Origin: Polytrichum commune
Lineage: Eukaryota > Streptophyta > Polytrichopsida > Polytrichales > Polytrichaceae
DNA: 64,000 nt
NCBI GenBank assembly: GCA_950295325.1
Contig: OX485805.1
Coordinates: 54,026,758-54,090,757, forward strand
Direction: 5' to 3'
The notes below the pieces were generated by a model that saw only the letters and a program-made list of their open reading frames with translations, searched no databases and was not told the DNA's origin. Both the position numbers and the translations under genes were made by a program. Positions 45,501 through 57,441 of this stretch are shown here, piece after piece; position 1 is the first letter of the stretch; the number at the start of each line of letters is the position of its first letter.

Positions 45501-47699
45501 TATATATCTATACATGTATATATAGTAACGGATGCTAAAACAATATAATATTACAAATTAGAGCCCACCTGCCGCAAGGTAGGCAGTAAACCCCACCTTG
45601 CACCAAGGAAACTTTTGAGCAATGTAGGGCTAATGGGCTCAAAGTCACGTCAAACTGACCAACATTAGTTTCTCTTTCTTTTTCTTGAGGAGGAATCTTT
45701 GACATGTAACCCTTTTTCTTTGATTGTTTTTTTTTTTTTTTTGGACAAGAATGTTGGGAAATAGTAGGGTGACAACCACTTCCACTACTACCACCACCAC
45801 CACCAACAACACCACCAACACCACGTCTTCCGTTGTTATAAATTTCTCAACAAAAGTTATCTATAACATGACAATTCACTACATTAGAAATTTGATTTAG
45901 TGTGGCTTTCAAATTGATGTTCATTTTAATTAGAGTGGCTTCAATGCTTTATCCCATAGCAACAAACGTCTTATGCCTTCTCTAATTGTCACCCACTAAA
46001 TTATTGCAGAGATCATTTACCTGGAATGATGATGAATAGTGTGGGCCGTACTAAATCAGATGCTTAGTGTCAATCACGTTGTTGTCGTACCACTAGCTCC
46101 AGACACTAGATGATTTAAAGATCTATATAAGTGATAAAATTTGAAAACTACACCCATAGCTTTTGTAACTGTATAATGCCACATCATCCTTATAATGAGA
46201 ACCCATATATTACACTACATACCGTAGCTCTTTAGCAGCTTGGCACCTTTCTGCCTAATAATTAATTAAAGTGCGACAATAAGTTAGGCAACCCATAAAA
46301 TGATATTCTAAAATTGGGCAAATTCAAAAAGTAATTTAAAATAAGATAGACATTCATCCAAGTCATTTTTATGATTCATGAATGGTTTTCCTTATTTCAT
46401 TTGTGGTGGCTATGATGAATCTAAACACTTCCCTTAACCAACATTCCTTACCCTACAGTTTATTTTTTACTACTTTGTTGGATTCTAGTGAATGTCACTT
46501 GCATTATTATGATTTTAGGCACTCTTTGAATGTCATTTCTTCTTTTGGGACACTCAACGAAATTAATTTCCCAAAAATCTAGGCACCTTTAAATTAAATT
46601 ATTTTCAGCCCAAGCTGCTAGAGAACTACGGTATGCACTACACTAATGCATCCCACGAGATGTCTTAATATGTATGTTACAAACACTTACATCTGGCAAC
46701 ACTAAATTGTTTCATACAAATACCTCTCATCCATTTGACATGTTGAAATATGTACCCTATGTAGATTTGTGGTTGATTCATTTGAAATGTGTTGTGCTTG
46801 TCTAATTTGGTATCTCTGAAGCTCATTCCAGTGTCAAATTATCCAAATAAACTCGGACCTACATACTATTTCACGGCATTTTTAGGTAGGTGAATAAATG
46901 GCATGCTCGTGTGTGATGATTCCATATCACCCTTGAATGTAGGGTATCAAATGCAATTTTGGCATGACACAGTTCATGCACACAAGCTATGATTCTTTCA
47001 ACTTGTTGGCATTAGTTTTGATCTGAATTTTGTGGCAACTTTGAACAAAAAAACTGGGTGCCATTTCCAAGCTGACCAGTGTGAATACCTGCCGTCCTAA
47101 ATGCTCATCAAACTGTTCACGTAGCACTTGATGAGCATTTATGCCAGTTTAATGAGATTAAGGTAACAAGTGTGTCACTTCGGTATTTGTGGGAGTAATT
47201 AACAACATGACTTGGTTGTTACTGGGCAAGCCTCATCAATTTGGAGGGGGGGGGGGAGTTTGGAAGGAGCATGTCTTTTATTGTGTCTTGTTACCTGCCA
47301 TGGACAGTTAAGCATGTCTGCCCTTAAAAAAACACAAAGGACAAAGAAAACTAGGCCCCCACTTCATACTTTGTCGATCCCGAGACGGCTCATCACTGAA
47401 TGATGGGGTTTCACCCCCCTTTGGATGAACAACTTAATGAGTTTTCGAAAGCTGGTATCAAATGTCATCCTTTTGCAAATCAAGTTTTGTAATTTTCCCA
47501 GTTGTATTAATTACCCACCACTTTTGGTCTCCCTTCCTTGACACATTGTTTCTGGTGCAGAAAGCTTGTCGTCTCCCAATGCGGTGTTGGAGCAATCGGA
47601 TCATCTCAAACAGTACTGGCCCTCTTATTAAGATGTAATGATCTACCAGGAACCTTTAAGTTTTAAAAAATTGGTATACTACTTGGTCATTTCAATGTT
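45501..47699. other. intergenic, no supported gene
   Basis: Contains a T16 run near 45728, a (CCA)n tract near 45780-45825 and a G10 run near 47246. No motif-bearing frame. Confidence 0.45.
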
Positions 47700-48073
47700 A
47701 ATGTAGCATTTCAATTTCAATATTGCATGTCCATGTAGTTGAAAGTGAGGCACACTTTGTGTTAGAGTGTCCGCTCTACAAGTCCAGCAAAAATAAGTTC
47801 TCTTCACTGTTTGAGAATGTAGTACTAAGGAGTGTCAAGTCTTTCTTCCGATTGGACCATCAAATTGACATCAGCCTCTATCTCAAGAGAGGCTACTGCA
47901 CTCAACTATTCTGTGGAATTGGCCCGTTTGGCACCATCTTGATGTACCATGATTCTCCTGGCTTCAGTCCGGGACTTGCAATCAATTTTAAGCCGTTTGA
48001 TTTGCAAGGTCAGTCAGCTTTTTCTGGGCTTTGTGGGGTTGCTTTGGAAGAGCTCCCATCAATGGGTGAGTAA
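47700..48073 (+). CDS. retroelement-type C-terminal ORF (zinc-binding-like), open
   Basis: An uninterrupted frame carries VESEAHFVLECPLYKSSKNK and VKSFFRLDHQIDISLYLKRG. The pattern V-E-x-E-x-H-F-x(3)-C-P-L-Y is the second half of the zinc-binding region found at the end of many non-LTR ORF2 proteins; the preceding CxxC is not present. A related, decayed copy lies at 60085-60450 and the similarity extends into the sequence after the motif (ACACCATC..TGTAC.. near 47930). It is therefore a repeat-derived tail, either a 5'-truncated element or a fragment captured by another element, rather than a host gene. Confidence 0.5.
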
Positions 48074-49399
48074 AATATATTAGTGGAAAGTGGAAAGGTA
48101 GGGTTGAGAGGCATCCACAAATTCATCGTGGTGATGGGTCACCATGTGCGGAGAGTGGAAGTGTTTGTGCAACCCTTGACTCATGCTCATCATTAGTGAC
48201 AATCAGTCAGTCAGTCAGTCAGCCCTCTCTCTCTGTCAATCTGCACAGCACATTCCTGAATCTAACTGCAGTTTGGCCTACGTTTTGTCTCAAGTCAGCA
48301 TGTCAGATTGCACTGTGACAACTATGTATGATGAAAAGCTTTTGTTTCCAGTATCGGTCGACTCCAGCAAGCTGGAGCACAGTTGCATGCCTCAATCATA
48401 ATAACTTGATTTGTCAGGTCCTCTCCAAATGCAACCCCACAAATCCCTAAGACACAACCTTTTTTACCTGTTTTATGTCAACAAATTCCAAAAACCAACA
48501 GAGATGCAACCACAATCATCAGTACAGAAGATCAAAGCAGGAATTGAGACAGGCAGGATATGGCAAGAATGCCATAGACATAAATAAAATAAAATAATCC
48601 ACATACTCTGTACATGGCAGCCTAGACATATCCTTCAAACTCAAAAACAAAACGGAAGGATAATGGAGACAGGTCGAATCAGAAATCAAATATTGTGGGA
48701 GGATGTTCCAAAAAACACGACTAGATTTTATTTTATCAAGGAAGCAGAATAGCAGGAGGGTTTTAGCAGAAATCTAAGGGAGTATGGAGCAATTTTAGTT
48801 GCACCAGAGGATACGGAGACAGGGAGGGATTGGGTGAAAGCCTTTTTCTAAAAACTCCGCCGCCTGCGTGAAAATCTTGGTTTTAGTACTGCAATCTACA
48901 AGTCTACTTGCTAAGAGAACTTGTTGCAATGTTGTTGTTGAATGTGAGAACACTAGAGCTGTAATCAGCCCCACTCATACCTCGTCTAATCCTGTCGGGT
49001 TGGAAAGAAAAGCTTGGAAACTGATTGTGGTAAACTGATTACAGCACTAGTGCCAAAATCTCGGGGCTATGTGGCAAGGTGCCTGAATTCTGTCAAATCA
49101 TGTGTGGGACGTTGAATCTATCTTGGGATCTGTACTGCATTTGGTATGGCGTGGAGGGAGGAAGAGAATGGCAGATTTGAAATGTTTTTGATTACTGCAC
49201 CATTTTCAAGGCGTCACCCACCTCGCCGCCATAACGACTGCATCACTAAAAATCTCGGAGAAGTGGTAAAGAGAGTGCAGGGGAGAGCTCCGGAAGAAGC
49301 CATGGTCGCTCTTGCACTGGACAATGAATTCTTCAGGATTCTCACCCTGCAAACCACCCAGCCAGCAGCCTGGTACTGATGAACTACTTACTTACATAC
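48074..49399. other. intergenic with one small unassigned ORF
   Basis: A (CAGT)n tract is at about 48202-48221 and a CT run follows. An ATG frame of 77 codons at 49146-49379 (plus; contains LGEVVKRVQGRAPEEAMVAL) looks somewhat protein-like, with charged helical composition, but I recognise no family. Confidence 0.35.
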
Positions 49400-51004
49400 T
49401 TACTTACAGGTATATATATTTAAATATGTAGGTTCCCTGATTTTTGCTGCTCCTTCGATCACTGCCCTACCACAATCCTGAGCAAGCCAAAAGTGCCGCC
49501 TGTAATCCAAGGACTTGGGTGCTGATCCAGGTGGGTCAAGTAACACCCTGGAGCTCCTCTCCGCCGGGGATGTGTATGCGAAATGGTGCATCATTTACAA
49601 AAAATCTGCACACCACAAGAACCGATCAAAATGAGACTCCCTCGGTTACAGAAAAATATCAACAAGGGTCACTTCAGACATAGACTCACAACCATCAAAG
49701 GTGGTTAACCATTGTATGTAGGTAAAGGCTAGACTTCCAATCATCCCCAAGGACCGTTGTCGGTACACGTTGGATCGATCATCTAGTGTCATGGAACTAC
49801 TACCACTTGGGGTAGAGGTAGACTTCTGCACAGTATGAATTTGTACGGTTACCATTGCTGCAAAGCACGGGGTGAAAGGAAGAAGGAAGCAGCATTCGGG
49901 ACTTACAGCATTCTCCAAAGCTTAGAATAGGAGAAATATTTGGTGATGGTAGTGAGGCCTAGGTTTACTTGCGGCCCCGGCAGCAGGGATGATGGTAATC
50001 CCATCACCACCGGTGGCTCCTCTTCCATACCGGCCGCCTCGCTGGGTGTCTGGCACCCACAAGTTGACTGTTACATCCCCCCACACACACACACACATTG
50101 CAGCATCAGTACTACAACAATACCAACAACAACAACACCATCGACATCAAACGGATCCCGCAAGACATCCCACCAATTCCTTTCTATCAAGCAATGAAGG
50201 GGCATCCCAAAAATCAACCTGAAGGCAACAAAAACCATCACCAACACCTGGAATGCAGCCCACTCGAATCCCCTAAACCCGACCCAAATGCAACCACTGA
50301 TTGCCTCCACCTCTACACTAGCTTCGGACCTTCCACAATCCCATATCCCTACGCTCCCGGCCCCGGAGACAAGCACGTATCACCAAGGTCCAAGGTTCTC
50401 TCTGGACCAAGTACTGCCACCACTGATCCTCGAGTTCAATCCCATTTAACCTACCACGAATCCCCATCCCCCTTTCCTTTTCCCAGCTCCAAAGCCAGAT
50501 CACCCAAACGAAACTCTCAATTACAACCACCTGATCCACAACCCCCAAAAATCCCCACCACCTCCAATTCAAGCCAATGTAACTCTCGCCCCACAAAAAA
50601 CTTAAAAAAAAGGTCCCTCTTCCCACGCTTCCGAATCCCCCCAACGCTTCACACATGATTCCAGTGAGCCCCCCGCCCGCCTCGCTTACCCTCCACAGAC
50701 TCTCGTTGCTCTCCACACGTTCACAGGAGACTGCTGACACCACGAGGAACACCACCATCAACTTGTCGTCCCTGCAAGTCGTCTGATCGGCCGCCACCCC
50801 CGGCACATGAGATTCGCGGCCACTTTGGCGCATGATGATCAGGGTGCGAATGCTGCTGCTGCTGCGACTAGCTGCTGCTGCTGGGGCGACGTCCTCGTGG
50901 GGGGGATCCCCAGCGTCCCATGGGAAGGAGGAGCAGCCCATGAGAGTGATGAACTGGGCAAGATGCGCACGTTTGAGCGAGAGGTGGCCCCCGAGCGGCT
51001 CCAA
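49400..51004 (-). CDS. candidate split gene, unidentified
   Basis: Minus-strand segments with fair splice signals line up. A first segment from an ATG near 51004 or 50943 (MGCSSFPWDAGDPPHED..) contains a hydrophobic stretch (LMVVFLVVSAVS) and ends at a strong donor (GG|GTAAGCGAGG, near 50690). Later pieces lie at about 49985-50060 (MEEEPPVVMGLPSSLLPGP), ending near CGCAA|GTAAAC, and about 49740-49870, after a TTTGCAG acceptor (VTVQIHTVQKSTSTPSGS, MTLDDRSNVYRQRSLGM). A further frame near 49530-49620 reads FVNDAPFRIHIPGGEELQG. I cannot prove that these exons join or name a family. Part of the region also has a long plus-strand frame (50098-50658, Pro/Ser/Asn-rich) that looks like a compositional artefact. 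Confidence 0.25.
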
Positions 51005-51360
51005 GCGGCGCGGAGATCGAAAATGGCAAAAAGCGAGCGTGCGCTGTGTGTGGGTGAGTGGGAGCGAGGGGGCGTATGCCTCTGGAGTCTAGCTACTAGT
51101 GTGTGCCAGGTGAGTGAGGTGAGGTGAGGTGAGGTGAGGGTCGTGGTCTTCTAAGCTAGCTAGGGGGCGACGGCGTCCGCCACGACGGGGACGGTGCCGG
51201 TGGCGTCCTGGGGGGGGGGGGGGGGTTCCCTTCCCTTCCCTTCTCTTCCCTTGTATGCAAGGAAGGAGGGGAGGATGGGGATGGGGTTGGGGTGGGTGTT
51301 GGAGTTCGGGGGCACATACATATATGTAGTAAGTGGTCGTGCGGTTCAACATACTACTAT
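50650..51360 (-). promoter_or_regulatory. GC/CpG-richer block, possible promoter and leader
   Basis: This is the most GC-rich and CpG-rich stretch of the window. It contains (GCT)n, (GTGAG)5 at about 51113-51138, G15 at about 51211-51225 and GA/CT-rich tracts. A TATA-like CATATATG lies near 51318-51325. Upstream pyrimidine-rich sequence on the minus strand would fit the leader of the candidate gene to its left. Unmethylated-type CpG content in an otherwise CpG-poor region suggests a gene start; the rest is inference. Confidence 0.35.
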
Positions 51361-51919
51361 TACGAAACCCACCCGGGATCTTTCATGGCAAGTGCCCAAC
51401 TTTCGATCAAGTACAATGCCATGCGGTGAGAGGTGTGTGTGGTGGAAGTTGTGTTGCGGCCGCCCCCCCCCCCCCCAAAAAAAAAAAAATCAATGTTACC
51501 AAGGTAAATGGGTGGAGTAATAAAAAAAGAAACATGTCTGCTATAGTAGTATAATAGTTCCTTGGAGGTAAGGGTTTAGGCATTCAACAATGAAGGAGTG
51601 TATGGGTTGGTTTGCCCAAATCAGGTTATTGATTGGTTCATCTCCATTGGCACCTGGTAGATTGGTCAGCTTATGGATACTTGTGAAAGTAGAAGGCATT
51701 GATTGAAAATATTGTAATATGAGAAAACCTGCAAATAATACACTAACTATAATTTCATTTAGGATGACAAAAGATCCTTTTAAATGGCAAGTTACATACA
51801 TTATAACCTTGATGCTAATGAGTATTTTGTGATATGTTTTTACTTCAAAGTTCATTACATGCTTTCGGTTTACATTGGGAATGGAATCCCAGTCAATTGC
51901 TTATTTACTAAAGGGAAGT
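51361..51919. other. intergenic, no feature seen
   Basis: A C14A13-type homopolymer junction lies at about 51463-51489. The remainder is AT-rich. Confidence 0.5.
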
Positions 51920-52060
51920 GAACATACATATTGAATTTGGGCCTTCAAGGTGAAGTGCACTCAATATGGGATTTGTGGACAAGCGGCCTTCAAGAATGCA
52001 AGGGCGGTTTTTTGGGGGAATCGGGCGGGGCGAGCAGCAGTTGTAAGTCACGATCAATAT
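51920..52060 (+). repeat. dispersed repeat, copy 2 (partner at 7636)
   Basis: GTGAAGTGCACTCAATATGG and GGCCTTCAAGAATGCAAGGG match copy 1 over about 125 bp in the same orientation. A tRNA-like segment follows about 80 bp downstream here but is not seen beside copy 1. Confidence 0.75.
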
Positions 52061-52137
52061 TATTGTTTTTTTGGTGGGTTGCTTCGGGGGTGCCAAATTG
52101 CGGGCCCCAACCGTGACACCCCCTTTCCCCATAATGG

Positions 52138-52196
52138 GGTCGTGGCTCGGCTGGCTAAGGGCCTCCCAAATGGCATGAGTTCTAGCCCCATCTGGC
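52138..52196 (+). repeat. tRNA-like segment, probable SINE head or tRNA relic
   Basis: GTCGTGGCTCGGCTGGCTAA resembles a tRNA 5' part with an A box (TGGCTCGGCTGG). GAGTTCTAGCCCC, 36 bases on, resembles a B box and T-loop with one or two changes. The spacing suits an internal polymerase III promoter, but the acceptor and anticodon stems do not close properly, so it is not a functional tRNA gene. tRNA-derived SINEs have such heads. Confidence 0.45.
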
Positions 52197-52301
52197 AATG
52201 ATCAAATTGCATTGTTTGATGAAAAAACAAACCTAGTGTCAACTAAAATAAAGTAGGCTCATATCAAAGTGAAATTTTTATGTATGATTTATTTTGACTT
52301 A

Positions 52302-52790
52302 GGGCCACTTCACACATGAGATTGAGGGCCAATGACCATTGCACTTCAAGCACTCTCACTAGTGCGAAAAGGAGGAGCCAATCCACACTGCGCTCGAGGA
52401 ACCAACGGAGTTAGTGAATGCAAGAGGGATGTAAAGTCTACATTAATTCCTACATGACATCAAATGGATCATGTTTCATGGTCACTTTAGCTATTTTCAA
52501 AAACCACCCCTTGGAGGTAGGTCTAACACAAATTTGGGAGACCATAGCATTCCAAATCTCACAACCATTTGACTTATTAGAATGTATCATGTGAGAGGAT
52601 CCGCATGCATAGAAATTCATTGAAATGGCATTTGGTTGAGGGTATGGTCACATGTGAGTTCACAATACACTTGAGGGCCCGTGCCCACACTACATGATGT
52701 TGGAAGTGTATTGGTATGGCCTTTGGACGTTTCTTTTGGGCTCTCACAATTTCATGGTCACAACTCATGGCTCGTGTGTGCAGTGGGCCT
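52302..52790. mobile_element. Harbinger-like MITE, ACTTCACACATGAG group
   Basis: The left end GGGCCACTTCACACATGAG follows TTA. The right end CTCGTGTGTGCAGTGGGCC is its inverted relative. About 489 bp. The interior is the reverse complement of the copy at 55424-55909 (for example CCTACATGACATC, CACCCCTTGGAGGTAGG). Confidence 0.8.
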
Positions 52791-52852
52791 CAATGAGAAG
52801 ATACAAGGAGGGGCAAAAGAATAAGCACAAGTGGGGAAGGTCGGTGTACTAA

Positions 52853-53232
52853 TGCCACTTTACACTTAGAGCTTGAGGGCCTTGACCCGTGATATACAAA
52901 TTAAGTTAGTGGTCAAGAAGCCATAGATGGTCCAAGTTCACTTTGCACTAAACCTTGAGGGCATGATGGACCGAAGATATTCGAATGGATGAAAATCTAC
53001 ATGGCGTCCTACATAGCAATTATATTGCCATTGGCTCCTAGAATTCTTGTTTTGTCATGATGGAAATTTGAACCCAAAATATGTTGTGGTGGTTCATTTT
53101 CACTTTGCACTAAGCTCGAGGGCCCATCAACTGCAAGATTGAATTTCTAATCCCACGGTATGGCCTCTAAATGATTTTCAAGGGCCCTTACACTTTGTGG
53201 TCATGGCTTTTTGTTTGTGTATAAAGATATCC
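52853..53232. mobile_element. Harbinger-like MITE, CTTGAGGGCC group
   Basis: TAA precedes TGCCACTTTACACTTAGAG. The right end, read inverted, is GGATATCTTTATACAC, and TAA follows. The strings GACCCGTGATATACAA and GGCCCATCAACTG match the copy at 58943-59457 in reverse. It lies only about 60 bp from the preceding MITE. Confidence 0.6.
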
Positions 53233-53235
53233 TAA

Positions 53236-53458
53236 CTTAGCCACTTGCAAGGAACTAGGATTTAAAACACATAACAAGGTAAAATTGGACTAAGTCCAAG
53301 TCCACAATTATAACATGTTGCATTCTATCATAGGATCCTAGGATAGGTTTGCATGGTAAGATCCTCTAATAGAATATGCACAATTGATAATGATAACATT
53401 ATAATAGTTATTTTGATTATATATTCATAATTCAAATCTTATTTATATATGATTTCCA

Positions 53459-53490
<32 letters not shown>

Positions 53491-54011
53491 TAACAACATA
53501 AAATTCAAGTAATCATTAAGGATTCACACATCTTCCATAAAATCTAGGTATATCATAAGTGTATTGTAGGATCATATGATAGAATTGAAGCAACCCAAAA
53601 GTCCATATTTTGAAAATATGTCTAAGTCTTCTTAAATAAAGCATTTAAGTATATTTTGGACTTATACATGAACTTTGGACAATTGCAACCGTCAATATGA
53701 TGTATACTAGATCGCAAAACCACGCGAATATGGTTATTGGCGAACATGGAAGCTAAGCATTAAGATTATGGTTGTTGTGATTTATGGCAAAGGGTGAATA
53801 TGTAGATAATTGTTGTATAGCCCATGTATGTTTACCTTCTAGCTAATTTGAGGTCAAAGACTCCAGTTTAATATAGTGTATGTTCCACTAGTTTGGAATG
53901 ATTGAGAACAAAATTGGGAGATTATGATTTTACTATACTTCTTGTGGTAGGTGTCATCCCAATGTCATGAACCAAAATCATGCAAGAATGGCCCATGTCC
54001 AACATTGATAT
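53236..54011. other. intergenic with a (TA)n tract
   Basis: (TA)n at about 53458-53483. No coding signal. Confidence 0.5.
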
Positions 54012-54417
54012 ATAGAACAACATCTCCAACACTACCGTCACATCTCCCTCCAATGCTTACTCCAAAACGTCAGTGGAGGAGCTCATGGAGTATTTACAAG
54101 GACATGCCTTAAAACTATTATGACAGAGGCACCACCACTAAATATATCAATAAAGTGATCTTGTTAATTCAATACAAAGCATGAAGTGGTACGAAAATAT
54201 CACTTTCTAACATTAAAATAGTTTTGACCATAATAGCGGACCCAATATATTATTACAACAATATAGAGTCGCCTCATCATTTTGGTGCCTCAAAATCGAT
54301 GTTGATTGGTGAAGTGGGAGATGCGGGGGGATGCAATGATGATTGTTATGCATTGCTTCCTCTAAAGTATTGTGGGAAAAGGATGTGGTGATGGTGGTGG
54401 TGGTGGGGATGCTCTAA
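54012..54417. mobile_element. possible MITE, GCATCTCCAAC family
   Basis: The left string AACATCTCCAACACTACC is mirrored by GGTGGTGGTGGGGATGCTC, followed by TAA. About 400 bp, non-coding. The ends resemble those at 39444 and 40565. The (GGT)n at the right end adds some ambiguity. Confidence 0.4.
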
Positions 54418-54420
54418 GAT

Positions 54421-55420
54421 ACACCAATTTGTGTGAGTCCTTGTTTGGAGTTAAACCTTGCTTTAACTATTTACTCATCTTTACTAAGTGAGCTTTATCC
54501 CATTCATTGAGGTATTCATACGAGCTATTTATGTTACTTTGGTAAGAGTTGATATTCATGAGTGACATGTGCATATTATTATTATTAGTAGTAGTGGTAG
54601 TCTTGTTGTCGTTTTATGCCCTACTAAGGTGTTTATTGCACACTCTAGACTAGATTCTAAGAGGTGCTCAAATATCTTGATACCATTGAGAATTGTAGCT
54701 TTTATTGGTGTTATAGTTGGGTGTAAATCTGACTCCGATGATGAACATTTTATTGTTATGTTTGACACAACAATAAATTCCATTGCAAGAAGTAAAAATT
54801 CAATCAAAGGACACGCTTGGGAGCATGGGCCTTGCGTAGTAGCAAGTGAGCAATAGGCAAACCTCCATGATGATTTTGTGATGGTGATAGGAGGTAAGAG
54901 CAAGTGTCAATGCTTAGATCACAACATTTGTATTGGCAAGCACACCCCAAGGGGTGGTAGAAAACATCTCCCTCCAAGATCTATTGAATTCATCCCAAAG
55001 AATGGAGATAAGTATTTTTTTTTGAATCTAACCAAAATAGTAGCAATGTCTAAATTAAGAAATACGTCCAATCTTTGATCTTTGTATTTATAAGCAATTG
55101 TGACTAGTGTATAACATCTGTCAACTTGGAAGCATGAGAAGGGGAAGAAAATGTTTTTTTACTAAGTGCAATGTATACAAACTTTGATGATAAGATGTTT
55201 ACGTAGATTCACATGGAAGTTGGCACTAACCAAATTAGAATGTGAGCTATTCATTATTTTACTTGCCAAGTAATGTGGTAGAAGTGACATCCTTCCAAGT
55301 GATCAGTGGTAGAGGGTCGCAAATGAAATCAACTAAATACTAAAAAAACTCATATGTTCTAGCCGGAAGGAATTGTTTTGATAACCAAAAGGCCAACTAA
55401 GGTTGAAGTTTGGGTTGGTG
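54421..55420. other. intergenic, no supported gene
   Basis: Overlapping frames of 95-115 codons lie on opposite strands at 54556-54903, neither with a known motif. AT-rich otherwise. Confidence 0.45.
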
Positions 55421-55423
55421 TAA

Positions 55424-55909
55424 GGGCTACTTCACACACGAGCCAAGAGCCGTGACCATGAAATTGTGAGAGCCCAAAAGAAAGTGTCCGAAGGCCGTCC
55501 CAAGACACCTCCAAAATCATGTAGTGTGGTCACATATCCTCAAGTGTAGTGTGAAACCATGTGAAACCAAATGCTATTTTAATGAATTTTTATTCATGCA
55601 TGTCCTCACACGTGATAAATTAAAATAAATCAATGGTTGGGAGCGTTCAGAGTGTCATGGTCTCCCAGTTTTGTGTTAAGCTTACCTCCAAGAGGTGGTT
55701 TTTGAAAATAATCCAAGTGACCATGAAACATGATCCATTCGATGCCATGTAGGAATCCATATCGACTTTACATCCATCTTGCATTCACATACTCCATTGG
55801 TCCCTCAAGCGCAGTGTGACGTGCACTTGACCGGCTCCACCTTTTCCACCAATGAGAGTGCTTGAAATGTAACGGTCACGGGCTCTCAGTCTCGTGTGTG
55901 AAGTGGCCC
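55424..55909. mobile_element. Harbinger-like MITE, ACTTCACACATGAG group
   Basis: GGGCTACTTCACACACGAG follows TAA, and CTCGTGTGTGAAGTGGCCC precedes TAC, a near-match target duplication. 486 bp, opposite in orientation to the copy at 52302. Confidence 0.82.
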
Positions 55910-55912
55910 TAC

Positions 55913-57211
55913 ATTCATGTTATATAGTGAACTATACATGACAAGTACACAAAAGGGGGGTGTGGTGGAAGAGACTCTATAATTACAACAACTTGTGGTC
56001 GTATGAATTCACTTTGATTCTTGTATTATTATTTTTGTGTTTTTAATAAGAGGTTTGTGGCTATCATAAAATCCTACTTGCTTCCGCTCATGTGTGTACT
56101 TGCACATTTACATACATAGAACTGGGATTTGAGAATCTATGTATGCACCGTATGTACGGTCTATAATATATGGTCGGGTTTAAATATGCCATCTTAACTA
56201 TATATAGCTCAAATGTATATATGCATATGTGGCGCTATGGTCCCAATATACGTCGGTTGTACAAGGTCCGCAATGGACCTCTTTGGTCTTCATCCTTAAA
56301 ACTCCAAAAGACGGGGCTTTAGAAACAAGAAAAACAAGATTATGTGTTTCACAACTTCAAATTTTAGTATATATTTAGAATAATATATGTTGAGATAGAT
56401 GTTCTTTTAATGATATTAGCTTATTAAAGGAATATGTTGTAATTAGTGTGCAAATACGGTCAAGTACATGAACGAATCTAACGTACTACATAGAGACACA
56501 AGACGACTGCCATGGAGCAACTCATGGGTTGGCATGAAAATAGACACTACGACCATGGACTAATTTTATAGGACATCATGTCATTTTTTTCCATCATGAA
56601 TGGCGCACTTTATATATTTGAAACTATGTTGTAAAACATTTGGTTTTGAACTCGGGACATCAATTTATCAAGTAGCATCATGTTGTAGATATTGTAACAA
56701 TCATATGCAATTAAAGTTTTATACGTAATTTTTTAGCATGCCAATATGCTAAGTTTACCTTTCAAATGTATGAATGTAAGATAAAATGTCAGCCCCGTAG
56801 AGGGCAAGCATATATAGTGTCCACATTCACCATATTGCACCCTTCTTGATGCATTATTGGGCATAAAGACTAATTAAGTTCGGATTTTGATGGTTGCCAT
56901 TTGCTTGATTGTTGGAAATCTACGGTTGTAGATGCTTGGTGGTTGGGAGGGCATTACAAGAGAACGTAAAGTATTACTAGTGTTTGTAAAGCATTGCTAG
57001 TGTTTGTAATGCCCTATCCATAAATGTAATGCACTCCCCAATACCCCAATTTTAATTCTAAAATATAATTGTACGTCCAATTACACACATAAATCTGGTC
57101 TTTATGTTTAGGATTGTAATGTTGTTGGTCCATGGTGGGTGTGTGGTCAAGCCGTGGCCGTGTTCTTTGCCTCTTTTAATTTACCCGAGTGAGGGTCTTT
57201 TAACTCATGCC
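55913..57211. other. intergenic, no feature seen
   Basis: AT-rich. No motif-bearing frame and no repeat shared with the window. Confidence 0.5.
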
Positions 57212-57441
57212 AAGTACACTAAGTTGTCCAAATAGTGTGGGGTTACCAGTTGGAGTTACTCATTGCTATAAATTTTTACCAAGAGTATCGTTTTTTAACC
57301 TAAATAAAATAAGCAATTACTATGCACATCAAAGAACGTGATATAACTTATTTGGTAAAAAAATGACAATGTTGAAAAAAGGTTATAGCAACACATAACT
57401 TCAAATGGTAACCGGCACTAAGTAGACAATTTAGTGTACTT
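57212..57441. mobile_element. short palindromic MITE, GTGGGTTACCATTCGG family
   Basis: AAGTACACTAAGTTGTCCAA at the left is mirrored by TTAGTGTACTT at the right. Inside are GTGTGGGGTTACCAGTTGG / AATGGTAACCGGCAC and TTGCTATAA / TTATAGCAA. About 230 bp, the sister of 23170-23398. Confidence 0.75.

Noticed and set aside
50098-50658. Long plus-strand frame rich in Pro, Ser, Asn and Thr
   Set aside because: It comes from C-rich, stop-poor sequence opposite another long frame; no domain, no splice or start context. Treated as compositional.
53700-53760. A string (GAACATGGAAGCTAAGCATT) slightly like the internal control region of 5S rRNA
   Set aside because: The flanking 5S sequence is absent and the match is short; AT-rich plant DNA gives such strings by chance.
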